From Spirogloea muscicola (taxonomy: Eukaryota; Streptophyta; Zygnematophyceae; Spirogloeales; Spirogloeaceae), in NCBI GenBank assembly GCA_009602725.1, contig WELB01000246.1, positions 34,709 through 77,394 of the forward strand: DNA of 42,686 nt, given 5' to 3'. The first letter of the stretch is position 1, and every line of letters begins with the position of its first letter. The notes under the pieces are model-generated. The model searched no databases, was not told where the DNA came from, and saw only the letters and a list, made by a program, of their open reading frames with translations. Below, one piece after another: positions 31,907 to 41,899 of this stretch. Position numbers and translations under genes: made by a program.

Positions 31907-34475
31907 TACATTGAGCCATCTCAGTCGCCATACGGAGCACCCATCCTCTTTGTAAAAAACAAGGATGGCACTCTACGCATGTGCATTGATTATCGGGCTT
32001 TGAATAAGCTGACTATCAAGAACCGATACCCATTGCCTCGGATAGACGATCTATACGATTGGCTCGCAGGGGCTACTGTGTTTAGCTCCCTGGACCTCGC
32101 AAGTGGGTATCACCAAATTCGAATCACGCCTGCGGATGTTCCAAAGTCGGCATTTCGTACGCCGCTTGGACATTTTCAATTCAAGGTGCTGAGCTTTGGT
32201 TTGACCAATGCACCGGCTACGTTCCAGGTGGTGATGTCGAGGGTCTTTGGCCCCCTGCTCTACCAACTTGTGCTGGTTTACTTATATGACATACTGGTAT
32301 TCAGCAAAACGCCTGAAGATCACGTGAAGCACCTGCGCCATGTGCTGCAGTTGCTGCGTGAAAATCAATTGTATGCCAAGCGGTCCAAGTGCGCAATCAA
32401 CCAGCCAGAGCTGACATACCTCGGGCATGTCGTGGGCAAAGACGGCATACGTGTCGACCCCAAGAAGACTTCGGTCGTACGGGATTGGCCTGTGCCACAA
32501 ACTGTGCCTCAATTGCTCTCCTTTTTGGGATTCGCAAATCATTTCGGAAAGTTCCTACAAGGCTATGGGAACTTGGCACTTCCTCTTACGAAGCTGACTC
32601 GTAAGGACGTACCTTGGGATTGGTCGCTCGAATGCCGGACGGCAATTGAGGGAATACAGCAGGCGTTGACATCTCCGCCTGTGCTGACGTTTCCTCGTGA
32701 AGGCGTGCCATATGAACTCGTCTGCGATGCCTCTTTGACCGGCATTGGTGCCGTGCTCTTGCAGGAGGGTCACCCGTTAGCGTTTGAGAGCCGCCTGCTG
32801 ATCCCTGCAGAGCGCAATTACACTACGGGCGAGCAGGAACTGCTGGCTGTGGTGCACGCCTTACGTGTCTGGCGTTGCTACCTGGAGGGTGTGGCATCTA
32901 CGGTTGTCACGGATCATTGCCCGTTGACATATTGCCACACGCAGCAGCATTTGACTAGGCGTCAAGCTCGATGAGCTGAGTGTATGGCACCATTCGGTTT
33001 CCAGTGGATTTATCGCCCTGGACGGCTTAGCGTTGCGGACCCTGTGAGTCGCAACATCCGCGTCGCTGATGCGTTGGCTACCTTGACTGCTTCTGGAGCG
33101 GGGGCTGCAGGACTGCGTCCTGGCTTCAAGCTTCTGGGCAATCCACGGCTGACCTCTGAGCTCTACGTCTGTATCCGTCAAGGGTCATGGCAAAGACCCA
33201 TGGCTTGCTGTTGCCGCCAACGTGAGCACCCTCACTGATAACAAAGGCTTCTGGTGGCAAGGCGACGTTATTGTGGTCCCGGACTGCAATGCCTTGCGCA
33301 CTGACATAATGCAGGAGCTGCTGATACGCCTTACAGTGGTCATCTGGGAGTGAGCAAGTCCCAAAAGGCTGTGTGACGCCTCTTTTGGTGGAAGGGCTTT
33401 TCAGCCCAGGTGCGCGCTTTTGTGGTAAGCTGTGCCACATGCCAGCGTAGTAAGGCAATCTCTGGCAAGCCTGCCGGATTACTTCAACCCTTGCAGATTC
33501 CAGAGCGGATGTGGGCTAATGTAAGTGTTAATTTTATCACACAATTGCTTAAGACGCGGAACGGCTATGATGCCATTGTCGTCTTTGTGGATGGCTTGAG
33601 TTAATTGGTGCATTTTGCTATCACAACTACGCGGGTTCCAGCGAAGGATGTCGCTGGCATCTTTGTGGATACGGTGTGGGAAGCTGCATGGGGTACCTGA
33701 GAGGCTGATTACAGACCGCGACCTCGCTTTACAGGTCACTTCTGGAAGGAAGTTTGCAAACTATTGGCACAGGCCATGTCCACAGCCTTTCATCCACAAA
33801 CGGATGGCCACACTGAGAGAATGAATCGACTTCTCGAGGAAATGCTGAGGTACTTCGTCAATCCTAGTCAAAATGACTGGGATGAGTTTTTGGCTGCAGC
33901 TGAATATGCTGTGAAATATGCCTATCATGCGTCCACAAAGGAGACTCCCTTCTTCCTCGACTATGGTCAGCATCCTCGAGCTCCATTTCAGGTGGGGGGG
34001 CCGGAACGAGTTCCCGCCGCGGTAGCCTTTACTGGGACCCTCTTGGAGGCTCAAAGACGAGCTCGGCAATTCTTGGAAACTGCCTAGATTCGCCAGAAGG
34101 CTTATGCTGACAAACGTCGGAAGGACGTGTCCTTCGATGTTGGTGCGCAAGTGCTGCTTAGCACAAAACACTAATCCTTGCGGGCTGTGGGTACGCGCAA
34201 GTTGCTGCCCAAGTGGGGTGGACCATTTTCAGCAGTACGCCTTGTGGGCCAGGTGTCCTACGAGCTGAAGACACCGGTGCATTGGAAGGTCCCTAACGTC
34301 TTCAATGTGTCTCAGCTGAGGGCCTCCCTTTCGGATGGTCGTGTCCAACCGCCTACACCTCCACTAGTCATCGAGGATGATCTTGACTTTGAGGTGGAAA
34401 AGATCTTGTCTTACAGGGACAAGCCTCGAGGGCCTAAGACCCGTGAGTATCTTCTAGTGAACTGGCTCGGGTTAC
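31907..34475 (+). pseudogene. H element pol fragment, plus strand (RT to chromodomain), catalytic residues lost
   Basis: It starts abruptly at RT residues [16 protein letters not shown], head to head with the G fragment. One frame (31979-32974) covers RT and RNase H, but the active site reads VYLYDILVF: the first Asp of YLDD is Tyr (codon 32285-32287). A TGA (32972-32974) stands where relatives have Trp in RQARWAES; the frame continues after it. Integrase is frameshifted near 33185 and 33350. Its first catalytic Asp is Asn in VSVNFITQL (codon 33530-33532), while QTDGHTERMN is kept. Stops at 34085-34087 and 34172-34174 interrupt the post-core part. The chromodomain stops at KTREYLLVNWLG near 34470. 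No LTR is attached to either end. Confidence 0.92.
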
Positions 34476-34662
34476 TGATGCACCGGCTAGGGTCCTCATG
34501 GACTCAGAAGCTACGGTTTCCTTTGTCGATAAGAAGTTGGACTGGCGTCCAAAGCTTGGATGTGGAGTCCAATGCTCTGGAGCGGGTGACATTGGCAAAA
34601 AACCACCGATGTGCTGGGTCTATGCACAGTCCCCATTCGCTGTCTTAAATACAAGGACGTAG
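34471..34662 (+). pseudogene. Retropepsin-like fragment from another element
   Basis: One frame reads VTDAPARVLMDSEATVSFVD, then KKLDWRPKL and GDIGKKPPMCWVYAQSPFAV before TAG. VLMDSEATVSFV resembles the aspartic protease core (normally DSGAT.SFV) with Gly changed to Glu, which would disable it. It begins where the chromodomain of the preceding fragment breaks off, in a different frame. So it is a junction of two elements, not a fusion protein. Short length keeps this tentative. Confidence 0.45.
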
Positions 34663-34701
34663 TGTCTTGTTAAGCCTTTGAGCTGGCTGGAAATGATTTT
34701 G

Positions 34702-34994
34702 GAGGATGCGTGGCTTGGTGCCACATCAGCATGCCTTGAGTTCGAGCGTCATACTTGCACTGTACAACGTAGTGCAAACGGCGCCTTGTCCTTTGCAATG
34801 AGGATGATTGACTTGGTGCCACATCAGCATGCCCTGACATAGAACGTCATAATTGCACTGTACAACGTGGCGCACGGCGCCTTGTCCTTTGCAATGAGGA
34901 TGATTGGCTTGGTGCCACAACAGCATGCCTTGACTTTGAACGTCATGATTGCACTGTACACCGTGGTGCTCGGCGCCTTGTCCTTTGCAATGAG
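34702..34994. repeat. 96-98-bp tandem repeat, three copies
   Basis: Each unit holds CTTGGTGCCACA, CAGCATGCC, GAACGTCAT (first copy GAGCGTCAT), TTGCACTGTACAACGT (third copy TACACCGT) and GCGCCTTGTCCTTTGCAATG. Anchors lie at 34714, 34812 and 34908. The unit matches none of the LTR or pol sequences here. Confidence 0.9.
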
Positions 34995-35159
34995 CAGTGC
35001 TTCACACCGCCATGGGCGGCTGGCAATTTCACTCTGTTGTTGCCACGTAAAGGACGAAGCTGTTGCATAAGCAAGCGGTCGAGTCCGCGTACCTTGTATT
35101 GATAACGTCGTGTGGCGAGTCTGCCCCTGACTCGTATGTCAGTTCTGAGTCCTCATAAT

Positions 35160-36254
35160 GCGGGGTACTCGATAACCTGCTGGTTAAATACTTCGGTGTG
35201 GTACCCGAGGCTCTCCCGGACGGTCTGCCTCCTCACCGAGGATTGGCTCGTACCATTCGGATGAAGCCAGGCGCTGAGCCGTCGTACAAACCAATAAGCC
35301 GACTGATGCCTCTCGAATCTCGTGAGATGCAAAGCCAATATGGTTTTGCTGAGGAAGGGTCGTGGGGAGCCTTCTCAGTCGCCGTACGATCCACCGATCC
35401 TCTTCGTGCAGAAGTAAGACGGCAGTCTATGGATGTGCATCGTGAATCGAGCTTTTGGCAAGCTCACCATCAAAGACGGATAACTTTTGCCACATGGGCA
35501 AGAATGGGATGCGTCGACACCAAGACGACTTCGGTCGTACGGGATTGGCCTGTGCCACGGAATGTGCCTCAGCTGCGATCCTTCCAGGAATTTGCAAATG
35601 ACTTCTGGAAGTACCTACAAGGGTTTGGGAACTTGGCACTTCCTTTTTACGCGGCTCACTCGCAAGGACGTACCCAGGGAGTGGTCGTCCGAATGCCAGA
35701 GGGCATTCGAGGAGATCCAACAGGCTCTTACATCTCCGCCTGTACTTCCCTTTCCTCGAGAAGGCGTGCCGTATGAGCTAATATGTGACGCCTCGTTGAC
35801 CGGCATTGGTTGCTGTGCTCTTCCAAGAGGGCCACCCAATAGCGTTCGAGAGTCGCCTACTGATCCCGCAGGGCGATATTACCCTACGGGTGAGCAAGAG
35901 CTGCTGGCTGTATAGTGCACGCCATATGCGATTGGCATTGCTACCTGGAAGATGTGGACTTCCAGTAGTCACGGATCATTGCAAGTTGACTTACTTCCAC
36001 ACTCAACAGCAACTGACGAGGCGGCTAGCTCGGTGAACTGAAGGATAGCATAATTCTGATTCCAGTGGGAGTACCGCCCTGGAAGGCTCAATGTTGCGGA
36101 CCCGGTGAGCGGCAACACTACAGGGGCTGCTGCAGTGCTTGCCTTGAACGACGTTGTTGCGAGATTCGGACGCAGGCATGCGTCCTACTTGAGGCGCTTC
36201 TCGGCAACCGACTGCCAACCTCTCTGATGTGCGTGTTCGTGATGGGTAAGGCAC
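35160..36254 (+). pseudogene. K element pol, first part (RT N-terminus, RNase H), RT core deleted
   Basis: It begins [20 protein letters not shown] and PISRLMPLESREMQSQ, the lead-in to gypsy RT. Scrambled frames follow to about 35480. The reading then jumps to GCVDTKTTSVVRDWPVPRNV, i.e. past the catalytic YLDD region, so the RT core is deleted. RNase H (ELICDASLTGIG, GEQELLAV, VVTDHC) is broken by several small indels. It ends at the conserved LSD.RVRDG.GT, where the chimeric LTR is inserted. The reading resumes at 37188 with TDPCFA, so the two parts are one element. Confidence 0.88.
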
Positions 36255-37187
36255 TGTAACGTTTCCGCCGTCAGGGCGTGCCAGCGTTGTCGGAAACCTT
36301 CCAGTGTCGTCTCGTCACCGTTGGGGCGTGTCAACGGTGCCGGTCAATCCGCTACACCCTGTGTAGCTATTCCCCATGTCGGGCTCGCTCTCGGGCGAGC
36401 CCCGTCGAGGGTGGGCCCTTGGAACTTCCCTCGTCACACATGCTATCACGTGTCCCCATTGTTAAGCCCGTCCCTCCGAGGGTGGGCCCTGGGACGACCC
36501 TCGTCACACCCTCGGGGGCGGGGTGGCAGGTGGAACGCTATCTGTAGTATGCCGCGGTCAGACTGCTCAGTCCGACCTGTGACGCCGAGAGAGGCATAGC
36601 CCTGCTTGCCTGCTGCTGCAGCCGCCGCCACAGCTCTGCTGCTGTCGTCTGCTGCTTAGCCCGTCGTCGCTTCTTCCACCGCCGGCTCTCCGTAAGTGCC
36701 ATGCTTGCGCCCCATCTGGGGACAGCTACTAAGCCAGACCCTCAGTAGAGTCGCCGCCTTCGGCGGTGCCTCAGGATGAGACTTCTGCTGATCGGTGGGC
36801 GCGTATGTGTCTTGTGTGCACACTGGCGTTTCCACTCTGTAAGGGCGTAGTCCCTAAACCCCCTAGGTCCGCACTCAAAGTAGGACGTACTAACCCCTAA
36901 CAGCGTGACTAGGTTTTAGTACGCATCATTTGCCAGGGTTTAGTACGCTTCATTTGCCAGACTTCCATACCTTTATAGGAATGTACGGAAGTTGTTTGCA
37001 AATCCCATTGAGGAACGCAACTGAGGCGCGTTCCGTGGCACATTGACTACTACAGTCCTTCATAAGTTGGTGGGGTTGACGCGAATCCCGTCTTTGTGCA
37101 CAACCTGCCCTATGTATGCTCCGGCTGGTCTATCTACATATTTGGCATACGGTTGATTTGCACGCAGCAATTGCGGTACATGCTGCA
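36255..37187 (+). mobile_element. Chimeric insertion: C-type LTR joined to antisense gypsy RT fragment, with 5-bp target duplication
   Basis: Flanked by GGCAC at 36250-36254 and 37188-37192. The first part is a C-type LTR in plus orientation: TGTAACGTTTCCGCC, GTAAGT at 36692-36697, hairpin with TTCG loop near 36752-36768, and U5 to about 36935. A 24-bp direct repeat (36912-36935 and 36936-36959) marks the junction. From about 36950 the sequence is antisense RT-connection sequence: the minus strand reads LLRANQPYAKYVD and QVVHKDGIRVNP. No proper LTR CA-end is visible before the second GGCAC. The exact right edge is ambiguous because the RT similarity reaches GCAGG. Confidence 0.75.
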
Positions 37188-38201
37188 GGCACAGACCCTT
37201 GCTTTGCGGAGGCAACCAACGTACGCACACTCTCCAATGACAATGGGTTTTGGTGGCACGGCGACGCCACTGTGGTTCGGGTCTACAATGCCGCGCGGAG
37301 CACCATCGTGCAGGAGCTGCATGATAAGCCATACAGTGGTCATCTGGGAGTTGATAAGACCAAAAGGCTGTGAAGAGCCTTTTTAGTGGCCCAGGTACAC
37401 GCTTTGAGGCAAAGCTGTGCCACATGCCAGCGAAGCAAGGCAATCCTTGGCAAGTCAGCCGAATTACTTCAACCCCTGAAGATTGGTGAACGGACTTGGG
37501 CTGATGAGAGTGTTAATGGATTACACAGTTGCCTAAGACGCGGGATGGATTTGATATTATTATCATCTTTGTGGATGTTTGGTCGAGCAAGATGGTACCC
37601 TTTGCTCCAAACGACCATGCGTGCTTCGGCGAAGGACTTTGCTGCCATCTTTGGGAATAAGGTGTGGACATTGCCTGGCGTACCCGAAGGATGGTCATGG
37701 ACTGCAATCCTAGCTTAAAAGAGCACTTCTGGCAAGAAGTATGCAAGCTTGTTGCAACTGAGCAGGCCAAGTCCACTGCCTTCCATCCCCAAAGCGATGG
37801 CCAAATCGTGAGGAAGATTTGGATTCTGGAGGACATGCTACGGCATTTCGTTAACCCAAGTCAACTGACTGGGATGACTCGACTCCGGCCGAATATACTG
37901 TCACCAATGCCGATCATAAGTCCACCAGCGAGATACCCTTCTTCCTCAATCACGGTCAGCATCCCCGAGCACCTTTGCAGGTGGGGAGGCCGGAATGCGA
38001 TCCGGTCGCTGTCTCCTTCACTGAACCCTCTTGGAGGCCCAACAACGGGCCCGGCATTCTTTAAAAATTGCCCAAAAGAGGCAAAAGGCTTATGCTGACC
38101 AACGTCGGAAGGCCGTGTCCTTCGACGTGGGTGCTCAAGTACTACTGAGTACGAAGCTCACCTATCCTTGCGGGCAGTGGGTACGCGCAAGTTGCTACCC
38201 A
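37188..38201 (+). pseudogene. K element pol, second part (integrase and post-core region)
   Basis: It resumes with TDPCFAEATNVRTLSNDNGF, then the zinc region (HDKPYSGHLGVDKTKRL, stop, CATCQRSKA). The core is shifted and degraded; AFHPQSDGQIVRKIW replaces the usual [10 protein letters not shown], so the catalytic Glu is gone. The post-core part (QKAYADQRRKAVSFDVGAQV, then the LRAVGTRKLLP equivalent in another frame) is cut at CTACCCA by an LTR. The reading continues after that LTR at about 38948. Confidence 0.85.
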
Positions 38202-38947
38202 CGCAACGTCTCCCCGTTTGTAAGAGCCAAACGGTTCCGGTTAAGGGGCTTCATGCGCGCTTCACGCGCATCATGCGCCGGTCACGCGCGCCACGGGCCA
38301 GTCACGGGTGGCACGCGCCAGTCCCCTGGACTTGTATCCGTTTCGTCAGGCTCGCGCCACGCGCAGCCCGCAGTACGCGCGGCACGCCCCCTTGTATCCT
38401 CATTGTGCGAATCGGCTCTTCCAAAGGCCGGACCTTGGGGGCCACCCGCGCCACTCGTATCCCCATTGTGCGGGTCCGCTCCTTCGGGGGCCGGGACCTT
38501 GGGGCTACCCTCGTCACACCTCCGAAGAGGGTGGCAGGTGGGACGCTATAAGTAGTAGGCCGAGGCCAGACTCTTCAGTCGAGCCAGTGACGCCCAGAGA
38601 GAGGCATAGCCCTGCTTGCCTGCTGCCTCAGCCGCCGCCCCAGCTCTGCTGCTGCCGTCTGCTGCCCAGCCCGTCGCCGCAGCGCGTCGCTGCGAACATC
38701 GCCGGCTCTCCGTAAGTGCCACGGTTGCGCCCCATCTTGGGCCAGCTACTAACCACAGACCCTCTGTAGAGTCGCCGCCTTCTGGCGGCGCCTCAGATAA
38801 GATTTCCGCTGTGCTATGTGATGCACTTGAGTACACCGTCTGCGTTGGCGCTCCACTATGTATGGGGGTAGTTCCTAAACCCCTAGGTTCGAACCCAATA
38901 AGGACGTACCAACCCCTAACTGCGTGTATAGGGATCAGGACTTCATA
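38202..38947 (+). repeat. E-type solo LTR inside the K element
   Basis: It starts CGCAACGTCTCCCCG (TG mutated). It has a region of degenerate CACGCGC repeats, a TATA box (CTATAAGTAG at 38546-38555), CTG-rich R, GTAAGT (38712-38717) and the hairpin CGCCGCC-TTCT-GGCGGCG near 38772-38790. It ends near TTCATA. Flanks ACCCA (38197-38201) and ACACA (38948-38952) look like an aged 5-bp target duplication, since the interrupted reading LLPK-W-VGP resumes directly afterwards. No internal region is attached. Confidence 0.7.
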
Positions 38948-39097
38948 ACACAAATGGGTTGGACCTCTCCCCATGTGTACGCCTTGTTGGCAAGGTGTCC
39001 TATGAGCTCGGTACACCGGTACAGTAGAAGACTCACAATGTAGTACGAGGTGGAGGAAATCTTGTCACACCGGGACAATTTCCGTGGGCGTAAGACC
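38948..39097 (+). pseudogene. K element, third part: chromodomain N-terminal half
   Basis: It continues the post-core region (the equivalent of KWVGP and VGKVSYELGTPVQ, with a stop) and enters a chromodomain (YEVEEILSHRDNFRGRKT). It is cut at 39097 by the antisense A-family LTR. The break falls at the same Lys-Thr codons at which the chromodomain half at 26833-27046 begins. Confidence 0.85.
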
Positions 39098-39636
39098 TGT
39101 AGAGAACCTCGCCCTACACACGCAATTAGGGTGAGGGGTCCCCATTGAGTTCGGCCAAAGGGTTTTTTGGACCAGCCCACTACACAGGAAAGCACTAGAG
39201 CATCGCGCAGCGGAAGACAAGCCCTGTGGCGCCGCGGTCCGGCCGCGACTCCACCCTCTGGGCGCAGGCCGGCGCAGCAGGCCCCGCAGCAAAGTGCGGC
39301 TGCGGCTGCGGCTGCAAGCAGCGGCAAGGCTGCTCCTGGGCTTCCCGGCCTTGAACTCCTCGTCGAGCCTCAGCCCCCAAAGCTCCTCGTGCTTCACCCG
39401 TGGCCACCCCCCTCCAGGGGTGTGAGCGGGTCGCCCCATGGGCCGCCTTGCGGCATGCAAAGATCCTCCCTTGAACGGGCGGATCCTGGCGAAGGGTATT
39501 TCAGGACGGGCGGGGCTGGGGTCGGCCACTTGTCCGGCCAGCCAGCCCGCCACATGGCGGGCCACTTGGCCAAAATAGTCGGTCATGTAATAACAACAGA
39601 GCCGTGTTGCTTAACCAGGCCTCCGGTTCAATTTAC
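39098..39636 (-). repeat. A-family 3' LTR, minus orientation
   Basis: 539 bp. The plus strand runs TGTAGAGAACCTCGCCC to GGTTCAATTTAC, the reverse complement of the LTR at 27047-27592. The outer end is intact; at the inner end the terminal bases and the purine tract are eroded before internal sequence starts. Confidence 0.9.
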
Positions 39637-39822
39637 TCTGGTGTTCACGTCCTCGGGAACAGCAAGAGAACAGTCGACAAGTATTAAGATGCCCGACTCC
39701 TGCTCCCTCAAGCAAGCCTAAGAGAATGACCACCCTTGGCCAGGTATAATCTGAGAGCATCTTGACTTCTTGCCAAATTGGCCGCAGGCTCCCACGTGTT
39801 GCGCTCAGGCCCATACCAGCCC
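39637..39822 (-). pseudogene. A element 3' internal end (chromodomain tail)
   Basis: The minus strand gives YGPERNTWEPAANLARSQDA and LRLYLAKGGHSLRLA, then the internal 3' end as at 10674-10850 (GTGTTCACGTCCTCGGG on the plus strand). Only about 185 bp remain. The sequence is cut within the chromodomain at 39822 and joined to unrelated sequence. Confidence 0.8.
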
Positions 39823-40093
39823 CTATTATCGTCTGTACCCCGTGTACAGCACCAAGAACTGGGTGGTTCACGACATAAACCAGCAGTCTCGCGGATGAGG
39901 CCTCTCCTGGTACCATCACCGCCAGCAAGTAGGAGCTGGTCCCGCATCACACGAGCACAGCAGCGTCATCCCACTCGGAGGCCGATGGGTCACGTTGACC
40001 GACCCGGCCAGCCCAGGTCAGTCGGAGCTGGGCGCCAGGGTGGACACCGCGCCACCGAAAGCCCCGTGCGTGACAGCCTGGCCTGGCCAGGTC
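39823..40093. other. Unassigned junction sequence with a D-LTR repeat unit
   Basis: No coding motif. The last ~80 bp (CGCCAGGGTGGACACCGCGCC and the following CCTGGCCAGG) match the D-family LTR near 26690-26765. The first ~190 bp resemble nothing else here. Confidence 0.5.
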
Positions 40094-40407
40094 TGTAATG
40101 TTCCCTCGCATTTCGGCGTGCCATCGGGTTCGGTAACCTTACATGAGCGTCTTATCTACCGTTTGGACTCCCAAACGGCGCGGATAACCTTCTGCTGCAC
40201 TCCGTGTAGCTAAGTACGCTTCGAGGTCCTGGGCTCTGTACCACGTGCGCAAGCTTCGGGCCCCGTGCGCACGCCTCGCGCCCACACCCTGCGGTCTGGC
40301 CGGGTGGGGCAGCTCTCCCTCAGGCCAGCGCCCTGCGGGCTGACCTGGTTGGCCAAGACTCTTGGCCTCGTGGCCGCATGGCCTCAGTCCTGAGTCCTCA
40401 TGGCCTC
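40094..40407 (+). repeat. B-like LTR U3 fragment
   Basis: TGTAATGTTCCC..., then GGTAACCTTACATGAGCGT, CCGTTTGGACTCCCAAACGG and the CGAGGTCCTGGGCTC stretch, as in B-type U3. It is cut at 40408 by another LTR starting TGTAACG. Confidence 0.8.
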
Positions 40408-41193
40408 TGTAACGTCCCCGCCGTTACGGGACGCTTAACTCCTCATTGTCCGCTACCGTGTAACCACTGACGCGCACGTGTGGGACGCGTGCGACGCGCG
40501 TGCGACCCGCGCGAGGTGTCGCGCGATGTGACGCGCCTGCGGACGATATGACGTCAGGCGCGCCGCCTCCAGCAGAGGTGGCGAATCCTGGACTCCCAGT
40601 GCGGGAGCTCCTCGGCATATTCCTGAATCTGCCGCCGTGCTCGCAATTACGTGTATGCGACACGTGTGGCGCGCCCGTGACGCTGCGCCACACCCGTGAC
40701 CCACTGGCGGCGCCGCAACCTGGCGCCGCAGGCGCCGTTCGGCGGCGCCGCAGGACGGCCGCCGCTTCCGGAAGGGAGCCGCGTGGCCTGCCCTCGTACT
40801 AGATTCCCCTTGTCGGGCCCGCCTTCTCGAAGGGGGGCCCTGAGACGAGCCTCCCAGAGACCCCTGGGGAGGGTGGCACATGAAGCACTATAAGTAGGGC
40901 TGAGAGCAAACTCGGGGTCACCCGGTCCAAGTCAGTGAAGCCCACGCGAGAGAGAGGCGCGCAGTCCTGCTGCCGCCTGCTGCCGCAGCTCGTCCACGCA
41001 GACCTGCTGCTGCCTGCTGCTGCAGCCCGACGCCGCATAGGGCGGTGCCTCAGGGTAAGACTTCCGCTGCGCTCTGTGCGCGTATGTGCGTTGGCGTTCT
41101 CTTGTATGAGAGTTGTCTCGAGGACACCCTATGACCGAAACCAAACAGGACCTTCTGACCCTAACTGTGTGACTATGGACAGGGATTTCATAA
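40408..41193 (+). repeat. Further LTR of the B/C/E superfamily
   Basis: It starts TGTAACGTCCCCGCC. It has a U3 very rich in CG and CGCGC, a TATA box (CTATAAGTAG at 40888-40897), a shortened CTG-rich R and half of the hairpin (GGGCGGTG near 41040). The U5 is B-like (CCTCAGGGTAAGACTTCCGC, TGCGCGTATGTGCG), ending near TTCATAAA. Open frames across it follow from high GC content. Confidence 0.75.
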
Positions 41194-41214
41194 AGTGGGC
41201 CACGTACCATACAG

Positions 41215-41263
41215 GTTAGCGTAACCCCCTGAATTAAAGCTCACAGTAAGTGGGAACGTTCTA
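41215..41263 (-). repeat. D-family LTR terminal remnant
   Basis: GTTAGCGTAACCCC and AGTAAGTGGGAACGTT match the D LTR end at 26635-26832, with most of the middle deleted. Confidence 0.55.
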
Positions 41264-41899
41264 GCAGCCCCCCTGCAGCCGGCTTTTGCACTGCTACCTT
41301 TGCTGCCACTAACACAGGCCTGCGATGTGTGTAGCCCAATTGTTCACAGTAGCTTTTCCCCGAAGAATGTGTAGCTTGCTTTGGCCCATCTTTTGCTTCA
41401 TGCGCATTGCGGGCTTCCTCTCTTCGGGCCCACCACCAATGTGCGAATTTGCATGGTGTCAGCCTGTCACGAGAAGGCTGGAAGAAGCCCTCTGAGCACC
41501 TGCCAGATTTCACCCGCTGATATGCCCTGTGGCGAGGAGTTCACCTTAATAGCAATTTTCGTTTGGTACAATGTTGGCTTGCTGTCACCATTCAGCTGCG
41601 ATAGCGTAGCTTGGAATGCGCGTGCGCTTGAGTTGCAAGGACCCCCCCGGGTTCAAGTTCAATGGCTGGAGATATTGAATTTACAACAGATTCTTCAGAC
41701 GTTGTCGCTCCAGGAATTTGCGTCCTTTGCCACTGTGCCGCTTGTGCCAGGAAGAGTCGAGTCGTCAAATCGACGTGGACATGGGCATCTCAAGACGTGA
41801 GGCTGAGAAAGTTTAAAGGAGGAGATGCACCAGGCATTTGCAGTGCTCGAACGGTAGACTCCAATCAAAGCACGAGTGACGGTGAGCTCGCTTGACTTC
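41264..41899. other. Unassigned sequence with weak coding-like frames
   Basis: A plus frame to about 41800 ends LEILNLQQILQTLSLQEFAS and RGHGHLKT. An overlapping frame from 41662 reads MAGDIEFTTDSSDVVAPGIC. Neither has a recognised domain and I cannot choose between them. No retroelement similarity is visible. Confidence 0.3.

Noticed and set aside
32051-32773. Minus-strand frames opposite the H element RT
   Set aside because: Antisense shadows; all RT and RNase H motifs are on the plus strand.
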